NCBI GenBank assembly: GCA_948470475.1
Contig: OX419338.1
Coordinates: 29,871,273-29,935,272, forward strand
Reading direction: 5' to 3'
DNA length: 64,000 nt
DNA from: Galaxea fascicularis
Taxonomy: Eukaryota > Cnidaria > Anthozoa > Scleractinia > Euphylliidae
Of this stretch, positions 60,401 to 64,000 are shown piece after piece. Below the pieces are notes generated by a model. The model had not been told where the DNA came from. It searched no databases and worked only from the letters and a program-made list of their open reading frames with translations. The position numbers and the translations under genes were made by a program. Within the stretch, counting starts at the first letter, position 1. The number at the start of each line of letters is the position of its first letter.

Positions 60401-63303
60401 CGTTGTAGTTACCAACATTAATCTGTTTAACGGAATTTGCTCTCCCTTTTTGTAGAAAATCGAATTTGCTCTTGGACAAAATCCATCTCGAAAGACCACT
60501 ACTTCAAGCAATGAGCATTCTGCTAGAATACAAGAAGAACTTAGGACTGTTATATTGAAGAGGAAAGGACGGAATGAAGAAGCGTTTGACTGGATAGATG
60601 TTAGTGGACTTGTTTTAACTACCTGTAAAGTTAGGGACCACTAGATTTGAGTATGAGTACAATTTTCAGTTAAATTTAAAATCTGTCATGTTCACAGAAT
60701 CCTCCCTCTTCCCCATTGCAAAATTACTGTTTTGTCATTCTCGTGCTCATACTTACTCCTCCCCATAAAAGTAATTGCATTGCATCTTTTACCTTCCCAC
60801 GTTTGATTGGAGCAATTAGTATAAGCCAGTTCGGTGTTTCAAAAAACACGTGCGCGCGTCGGATGAAAGAGAGCATATAATTTTGTTCTTTTGTCATGCA
60901 AAACACTTGCACGAATTTGCATTAAAAAACTTTTGCATTTTTAAGATATGCTCGATTTTATCCCGACGCGCGCAAGTGTTTTTTGAAACTCCGAACTGGC
61001 TCATTGGTGATGCTGTTTCATTTTATTTTCAATATGACTTCATAACGTTTTTTTAACCTTTCTTTGTGTTCACAGTTGTTTGTTTAGGCAGTTCATTGGT
61101 ATGTTGTTGCAAAATTTTTGAGTCGAAAAACGCCATTTCCGAGATCGCTTGAGCCTCTATTTCAAAGCGAGTCTAAGTGCAAAGTCTTTGTAATGAAAAT
61201 GAGTTTTCGCTCATATGGAACGCTGAACTTATTACCATCACAAAACTTTCGCACTTTGACTCGCTTTGAAATAGAGGCTCGAGCGAACTCGGAAATGGCC
61301 CATTGGCTTTTGACATTCAGGCTGTTCAAAGAGAAAGACTGCTCAGATCTCATGATGCCCTCTGTTATCAGTCGGCGTCGCTTTAGCAGCGTCTCTCACC
61401 TCATTGCAAGGCTCTGTTGAGTGAAGTAACTTATTGTGCCCCTTACATGCCTTTGGCTCCTAGTATTGTATTCTCTCTTGGCGTGTGGAAAGTATTAAAA
61501 CGTTTGCAAAAAGCTGTGGTGTTTATACCTTGCATCAAATTTAACAGTGTAATTTTAACTTTTTTTTCTAGAAAAACGTTTCTCCTGCAGACACTAAGGA
61601 GTCTCCATTCATAAGAGCCCTGGTAACTGCTGTTTGTGAGGGGGCAATGGATAGAGGTAGTGTTGTGCCAGCCATTGCTTCTTTTCTTTATTCGTAATGG
61701 TAATAGGACTGAGTGAAGTCCAATTCGGTCTAATCATACGAGTGATAACAGAATATTTGTTTATCACGAGTATGATTACAGACCGAAGTGGACGACACGA
61801 AATCTTATTACCAATTAATCATTAAACTTACAATTTCCGAGAAAAAAGAAGGAACTCGTCTGGTTTGTTGGCATAGACTTAGGATACTGTCTTCTAGAAT
61901 CCTGTCATTGTTCAAGGGAAAAAATTACCCATTTTGAAGAAAGCCCCAATTCAAGAGTCGGTACAGTGTTACTATGGCGATTGAAACCAAGGTTGTGATT
62001 GGTTGATTTCAACAACAACTTTGAATGTGATTGGCTTATTGAACTGTCCAATAACATACTGTCCGATAACTCCAAACAACGTATCCCCTCTCCCCTCCCC
62101 CTCCCTTCCTCTCTCCTCTCCTCCCCTTCCCCCCAAGGCTTGATGTCAACATGCCTTTTGTCCTCATAGTTCTCCAAGTATTTATAGTGCAAGTTGGGAG
62201 AATCTGTTTGAACATCAAGATGTGTTTTCACTGATTATTTCCGTTTTTGTCACAACTTCCTTGTTTGACTTAGGACTGAAAATGCTAGGAGAAATAAGAT
62301 TCTGTTTATAATTGTCTTCCCGCCCAAAAGGTAAACATGGACTCGCACTAGATAAGCTGGTGGGTCTTTCTGACCTGCGCATTAAGGGTTTTGACTGTCT
62401 CAATCTGAGCAATACGGCGCTGGGGTTTTAGTCTCATATTCACTGCTTATCATCATCATTTGCTTTGGTGTCATCATTTCTTGCGTTTTTTTTTTCTTCA
62501 GAGGAAGGAGGTGCTTGTAAATGCAACGTTGAGAAGCTCAAGGACAGGAAAATTCTCCTGCAAAGATACATCGACAGTAATACCAGTTTAGAGGTCCAAG
62601 CTGTTTACGCAGTGCAAGCTTTGTTTGTTGGGCTGGATTATCCCCCAGGTAAGGCTTTCATGTGCGTTACAAAGTGAGTTTTTTTTAACAGAACCATGCG
62701 ACTAATTGTCTGTGTGCGGAACGTCGAGGCCACTTGTCACGGGCATAACCCAAAGTTCGGCTATTGGTAAACGTGCATTTTGATACGAAAGTTGCCCTGT
62801 GATTGCCCACTCTTCTTGTACATTTAGATGTAACCCAAGCTAAACCATAGGAGAATTGCCTGATTATTTTATGAAGGTTAAATATCTTGACGTGATAATA
62901 TCAAACACAAGTGAGAGTATTCCCGCAGATATCCAGTCTCCGAGATGTGGGTTTAAAAGCGAGACGCAGCCGATTTTCTTTTAACTGGGCCTCGGGGTGT
63001 TTCGGTCTCTGACGAAACACTTTTTTGAGTGTTGATGTAGCATCTCATACCCATCGTTAATTATTTAAGTTTCGGTCTTCCCAGAAAAGGCGGGTAAAAT
63101 GCTGTCATTTCTCTCTCTCCACCCACCCAGGTTTCATCAAATCATACTTCGATAGTTTGTATGACGAAGAAATCATCACAGAAGAATCTTTTTTTGCCTG
63201 GCAAAACGGAGATGAAGAGCCCGGCAAAGGAGTGACAGTCACGAATGCTCAGGAGTTCTTCCGCTGGCTAAAGAGCGCCGAGGAGGCTGGAGACGACAGT
63301 TAA
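24361..63303 (+). CDS. EIF4G: eukaryotic translation initiation factor 4 gamma (complete, 27 coding exons)
   Basis: Exons joined by GT-AG sites and phase: 24361-24421, 24748-24788, 26634-26897, 28607-29882, 39509-39624, 40417-40525, 41101-41296, 41690-41753, 42455-42544, 44246-44323, 47510-47647, 48402-48461, 51360-51512, 51971-52078, 53106-53234, 53356-53593, 54455-54579, 55000-55175, 56135-56309, 57465-57650, 58171-58343, 59202-59406, 60120-60218, 60456-60599, 61572-61656, 62502-62648, 63131-63303. The sum is 4809 nt, 1602 residues, close to vertebrate eIF4G1. The protein is the scaffold of cap-dependent initiation and binds PABP (about residue 203), eIF4E (Y645), eIF4A and eIF3 (MIF4G, about 766-1040) and eIF4A again (MA3, about 1245-1420). 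A W2 domain ends it. The first exon is the least certain. Confidence 0.93.
24748..26897 (+). CDS. EIF4G: eIF4G exons 2-3, Pro/Gln-rich N-terminus
   Basis: Exon 24748-24788 ([13 protein letters not shown]) and exon 26634-26897 ([14 protein letters not shown] onward, with [14 protein letters not shown] and MPPP at the end), both phase 0 at their 3' ends. Low-complexity, presumably disordered. The 1845-bp intron between them contains the foldback at 26289-26419. A run of C follows the second donor at about 26932. Confidence 0.8.
26289..26419. repeat. foldback element in eIF4G intron
   Basis: Left TAGAATTTGCATGGTGGGAT, right arm reverse complement ending CACCACACAAATTCTA. Arms are about 49 bp with some mismatches. 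Confidence 0.8.
27120..27250. repeat. possible transposon end with GTGTATAA repeats
   Basis: CCTGTGTATAATGCACGC and CCTGTGTATAATACGCACC lie side by side. The style resembles the GCGTATAAGAACC ends of the 56330 element, but no matching second end was found. Confidence 0.3.
28038..28425. repeat. MITE, TGTGACCC ends, AACG-rich interior
   Basis: Terminal inverted repeats start TGTGACCCTCCACGGGAAAA and extend over 30 bp. TTTAAG occurs beside both ends (one extra base on the left), a possible target duplication. The interior holds tandem units built on AACGGTTTG and CTAACGTTCTAACG. Its end resembles a solitary end near 51295-51316. Confidence 0.85.
28607..29882 (+). CDS. EIF4G: eIF4G exon 4: PABP-binding site and acidic linker
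   Basis: Acceptor GCTTCCAG, donor GCAG|gtttgt, 1276 nt, phase 0 to 1. The first half reads [15 protein letters not shown] and [19 protein letters not shown] (about residues 203-221), the PABP-binding segment. The second half is a Glu/Ser/Thr/Val-rich disordered stretch ending DTQVAG. The first half is the source of the three upstream array exons, which lack the acidic half. The in-frame ATG at 28487 lies in intron. Confidence 0.9.
34670..35075. other. GC-rich island of unknown nature
   Basis: About 400 bp markedly richer in G+C than the flanks, with GTGTGCTGG, GTGACGGGCGGGGCTCGTGG and GGGTCGGTGG strings. It contains open frames on both strands that have no recognisable domain. It may be a mobile element fragment or regulatory sequence. 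Confidence 0.3.
37276..37458 (-). CDS. short Ser/Asp/Glu-rich reading frame inside the transposon
   Basis: On the minus strand, GCCATGG gives an ideal start context. The 60-residue frame begins [18 protein letters not shown] and ends in an [18 protein letters not shown] tail. It could be the first exon of a decayed element protein. No domain is recognised. Confidence 0.2.
   Translation of the reverse strand: MDNSFSLNTTNLPQTFNNDLQSAKERYFASERELSRSESDTSQSDSDESEQSTSGSWMEL
37655..37945 (-). repeat. tRNA-derived SINE
   Basis: Read on the minus strand, the head has a box A-like TGGCTCAGTTTAG and a box B-like GGTTCAACACT about 45 bp later, followed by a body and a TAATAATTATAATAACAA-type region. 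Pol III box spacing fits a tRNA-derived SINE. It is nested in the TIR element. Confidence 0.7.
39509..40525 (+). CDS. EIF4G: eIF4G exons 5-6
   Basis: 39509-39624 reads [20 protein letters not shown] and GSDLMEAY, matching the conserved basic segment and D-x-L/M-x-A-Y/F motif before the eIF4E site. 40417-40525 is acidic and ends EDETWEDKE. Phases are 1 to 0 and 0 to 1. Neither has a counterpart in the upstream eIF4G-like exon set. Confidence 0.9.
41101..41296 (+). CDS. EIF4G: eIF4G exon 7: eIF4E-binding motif
   Basis: Reads [14 protein letters not shown], then [12 protein letters not shown] and [21 protein letters not shown] at 41166-41186 (Y645) is the canonical eIF4E-binding motif. 196 nt, phase 1 to 2, donor CAG|gtacaa. 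Confidence 0.93.
41372..41615. repeat. 244-bp MITE with 6-bp target duplication
   Basis: CAAGGCTGCAAATAA at the left and TTATTTGCAGCCTTG at the right. CTAGTC directly flanks both ends (41366-41371 and 41616-41621). The interior is rich in GGTC/GACC and CCGG strings. Confidence 0.9.
41690..44323 (+). CDS. EIF4G: eIF4G exons 8-10, linker to MIF4G
   Basis: 41690-41753 ([20 protein letters not shown]), 42455-42544 ([18 protein letters not shown] onward) and 44246-44323 ([18 protein letters not shown] onward). The last carries the conserved L-x-x-x-E-x-x-W segment found just before MIF4G. The introns between them hold a piggyBac-like element (42938-43846) and a TTATTC microsatellite near 42727. 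Confidence 0.9.
42938..43846. mobile_element. piggyBac-like MITE, TTAA target site
   Basis: TTAA flanks both sides (42934-42937 and 43847-43850). Ends are CCCATTGATTCCC and GGGCGTCAATGGG. The interior contains a second inverted pair around GACCTACCGCC and GGCGGTAGGTC (about 43370-43445). No transposase. Confidence 0.8.
44457..46225. mobile_element. Tc1/mariner-type non-autonomous element with tandem palindromes
   Basis: TA flanks both ends. 28-bp perfect inverted ends begin CAGTACCGCTCAAAAGTAAG. Just inside each end lies an array of the 20-bp palindrome TCTCGTCTCGCGAGACGAGA and variants (44475-44590 and 46090-46198). The 1.5-kb interior encodes nothing recognised. Confidence 0.88.
47510..53593 (+). 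CDS. EIF4G: eIF4G exons 11-16: MIF4G domain
   Basis: Exons 47510-47647, 48402-48461, 51360-51512, 51971-52078, 53106-53234, 53356-53593. They read [73 protein letters not shown] and [20 protein letters not shown]. This is the HEAT-repeat MIF4G core that binds eIF4A, with the strongly conserved TIDQIHKE tail. Length is normal and no exon is broken. Confidence 0.95.
48045..48150. repeat. dispersed repeat with TGTAAATTGACCAC core
   Basis: Homologous to 23300-23400: shares GTTTTATCAAC, TGTAAATTGACCAC, CAGGGATTCT and a GTTAACCCTTTGTCGGAGGG-type tail. Intronic. Confidence 0.6.
48487..49861. mobile_element. 1.4-kb TIR element in eIF4G intron
   Basis: Perfect 31-bp inverted ends beginning ACTTGTAGCACGATACACAT. 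TCTTG lies next to both ends but not in exact register, so the target duplication is unclear. No coding region. Confidence 0.85.
50380..50525. repeat. foldback element of the GTACAATTCG family
   Basis: Left AATTGGACTGAGTGGAGTAC with AATTCAGGGAGTAATC. The right arm is the diverged reverse complement ending GGTCCAATTATTAA. Related to 61698-61813 and 16649-16802. Confidence 0.75.
50543..50677. repeat. long hairpin, 62-bp arms
   Basis: Arms 50543-50604 and 50616-50677 are reverse complements with one mismatch, around an 11-bp loop. The arm begins ATTTCCAATCGAACACAAAA and contains repeated AATCCG/CGGATT. Confidence 0.93.
51295..51316. repeat. solitary end of the TGTGACCC element family
   Basis: TTTTCCTGTGGAGGGTCACA matches the right end of the 28038-28425 MITE with one change. 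No partner end was seen upstream, so it is a truncated copy. It lies about 45 bp before the exon at 51360. Confidence 0.55.
53858..54345. repeat. short-TIR element, GGGTTCATATGCA ends
   Basis: GGGTTCATATGCA at 53858-53870 and TGCATATGAACCC at 54333-54345. The interior is rich in CTTGAA and GTCCTTGA motifs. Intronic. Confidence 0.6.
54455..56309 (+). CDS. EIF4G: eIF4G exons 17-19: Gly/Arg/Ser-rich linker
   Basis: Exons 54455-54579 ([31 protein letters not shown]), 55000-55175 ([20 protein letters not shown], then a Gly/Ala-rich run) and 56135-56309 ([20 protein letters not shown]). This is the disordered linker between MIF4G and MA3. The W-x-T-V segment is conserved in the family. A C-rich tract lies at 55605-55655 in the following intron. 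Confidence 0.88.
56330..56861. mobile_element. mariner-type MITE, 532 bp, TA target site
   Basis: TA flanks both sides. Ends CAGGAAACACCCGCGTATAA and the reverse complement of CAGTAAACACCCGCGTATAA, 28 bp with one mismatch. The interior repeats GGTTCTTATA several times. Confidence 0.88.
57465..60218 (+). CDS. EIF4G: eIF4G exons 20-23: MA3 domain
   Basis: Exons 57465-57650, 58171-58343, 59202-59406, 60120-60218. A Pro/Ala-rich lead is followed by [20 protein letters not shown], then [36 protein letters not shown] and LGELMG. This is the MA3 HEAT domain providing the second eIF4A contact. It ends with [15 protein letters not shown]. Confidence 0.93.
58945..59105. repeat. retroposon-like repeat with (CAA)n end
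   Basis: ACAACAACAACAACAG abuts a moderately complex sequence ending near CCGGGAAGCC. The layout resembles the 3' end of a SINE or LINE on the minus strand. No target duplication identified. Confidence 0.4.
60456..63303 (+). CDS. EIF4G: eIF4G exons 24-27: W2 domain and stop
   Basis: Exons 60456-60599, 61572-61656, 62502-62648, 63131-63303. They read [55 protein letters not shown] and [15 protein letters not shown], ending [15 protein letters not shown] and TAA at 63301. W2 domains close eIF4G, eIF5 and eIF2B-epsilon; in vertebrate eIF4G this region contacts the Mnk kinases. Presence of W2 marks this as the metazoan long form. Confidence 0.93.
60823..61003. repeat. foldback element, CAGTTCGG ends
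   Basis: Left GCCAGTTCGGTGTTTCAAAA with ACACGTGCGCGCGTCGG. The right is the reverse complement ending GAACTGGCTC. Intronic. Confidence 0.75.
61131..61301. repeat. foldback element, GCCATTTCCGAG ends
   Basis: Left GCCATTTCCGAGATCGCTTG followed by CCTCTATTTCAAAGCGAGTC; right arm reverse complement ending GGAAATGGCC. A diverged fragment of the same family lies near 21390-21450. Confidence 0.85.
61698..61813. repeat. foldback element of the ATAGGACTGAGTG family
   Basis: Left TGGTAATAGGACTGAGTGAA with AATTCGGTCTAATCATACGA; right arm the reverse complement ending TTATTACCAAT. Intronic. Confidence 0.8.
62083..62136. repeat. polypyrimidine tract
   Basis: About 50 bp of nearly pure C/T between W2-domain exons. 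Microsatellite-like. Confidence 0.6.
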
Positions 63304-63915
63304 CGATCTTGCCCAGGGAGCGATTAAACACGTATGATGCAGTAAAAATGGATTTCTAACAAATGCTTTGGGACTTTGCATAGCACATGCAGAGCCATTT
63401 AACAAGGAATCGGAATTGATTCTCTTTGGAGTAGCCGGGATAAACCAGGGAGAGACTAAGATCCATATGCCAGCGTGCTCCTCTGCGAGGAGATATTTAT
63501 GAGGCTCCGTGTGCTCATTCGTGTTGGGTTCACGAAATGTCTCGTGCGGCTGACAGCGACTGCGTTGGATCGGTTTTTCCGTCGGATTGTAAGTCTTGCT
63601 GACGCAAGTCAGAAAATATCCTTGGGTCAGAAAATCTCCTCAGATTTGTATTTAAGGTCTACTTCGCTGATACGTGAAATTGTGGTCAGCACAGTGGATG
63701 GACGTTAATCTGCCGTAAAAGCAGCGGCGGTTGAACAGAATAATTGAAGTATTTTGCGGTCAGTGAAAGAAAAAACACACCGGCCTCAATGCATACTTGA
63801 ACATTGTAAATAACCCCAAAACAAGACGGTAATAATTATTATGGAAAGATAAGAAAGAATCCATATTTTGTGCCTCAGAAGAGAGAATTAATAAATTAAT
63901 GTTTGAATGAATCAG
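63304..63915 (+). other. EIF4G: eIF4G 3' untranslated region
   Basis: From the stop to just past AATAAA at 63890-63895. No coding sequence. The AT-rich end and single clear AATAAA support termination about 20 nt later. Confidence 0.55.
63890..63895 (+). terminator. EIF4G: poly(A) signal AATAAA of eIF4G
   Basis: Canonical hexamer 587 nt after the stop codon. Confidence 0.5.
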
Positions 63916-64000
63916 CATTCTGTGTGTATGGGAAGCAAAATAGCACACTTTTCATGTCAACTTCGACAAGTTCACGTGCGAGTACGTCGCTGCTTTGATG

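Noticed and set aside
63475..63708. 77-residue frame after the eIF4G stop
   Set aside because: Lies in the 3' UTR, has no domain and no splice link.
1..64000. CRISPR arrays, bacterial operons, rRNA or intact tRNA genes
   Set aside because: None seen. The only tRNA-like sequence is the SINE head at 37655-37945, and the gene structure is plainly eukaryotic.

Overview
This is animal nuclear DNA: AT-rich, intron-rich, with canonical GT-AG exons and dense short inverted-repeat transposons. Protein style and repeat content suggest a cnidarian, probably a stony coral. That identification is inference, because no marker gene settles the species. Every coding feature I could support lies on the + strand.

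Region 1 (about 90-6100) is a tandem segmental duplication. Each of three units carries one 561-nt exon copied from the PABP-binding exon of eIF4G. All three exons are open, have the same length and are symmetric phase 1-1. Region 2 (7318-10107) holds two further eIF4G-derived exons: one with the eIF4E-binding motif YERDFLL, and a 64-nt exon matching a 64-nt exon of the complete gene. Region 3 (12584-18524) is a six-exon Roco (Roc-COR) GTPase gene ending in death-fold sequence, with a normal stop codon.

The splice phases of Regions 1-3 are compatible throughout. The eIF4G-derived exons could therefore be the 5' part of a chimeric eIF4G-N/Roco/death-domain gene. The alternative is a truncated eIF4G duplicate lying next to an independent Roco gene. 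Deciding between these is the main open question in the window.

Region 4 (18525-24300) is intergenic and rich in foldback elements. Region 5 (24361-63303) is a complete eIF4G gene: 27 coding exons reconstructed by phase, 4809 nt including the stop, giving 1602 residues. Domain order is PABP-binding segment, eIF4E-binding motif, MIF4G, MA3, W2. A 9.6-kb intron (29883-39508) holds a 3.8-kb TIR element with a nested tRNA-type SINE, and other introns hold further TIR elements with recognisable TA, TTAA or 6-bp target duplications. A poly(A) signal lies at 63890.

Functionally, full-length eIF4G bridges the mRNA cap (through eIF4E), the poly(A) tail (through PABP), eIF4A and eIF3. The upstream copies keep only the eIF4E- and PABP-binding pieces and are followed by a GTPase/death-fold signalling module. 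If transcribed as one gene, the product could bind eIF4E and PABP without recruiting eIF4A or eIF3. This is a hypothesis from exon structure, not an established system.
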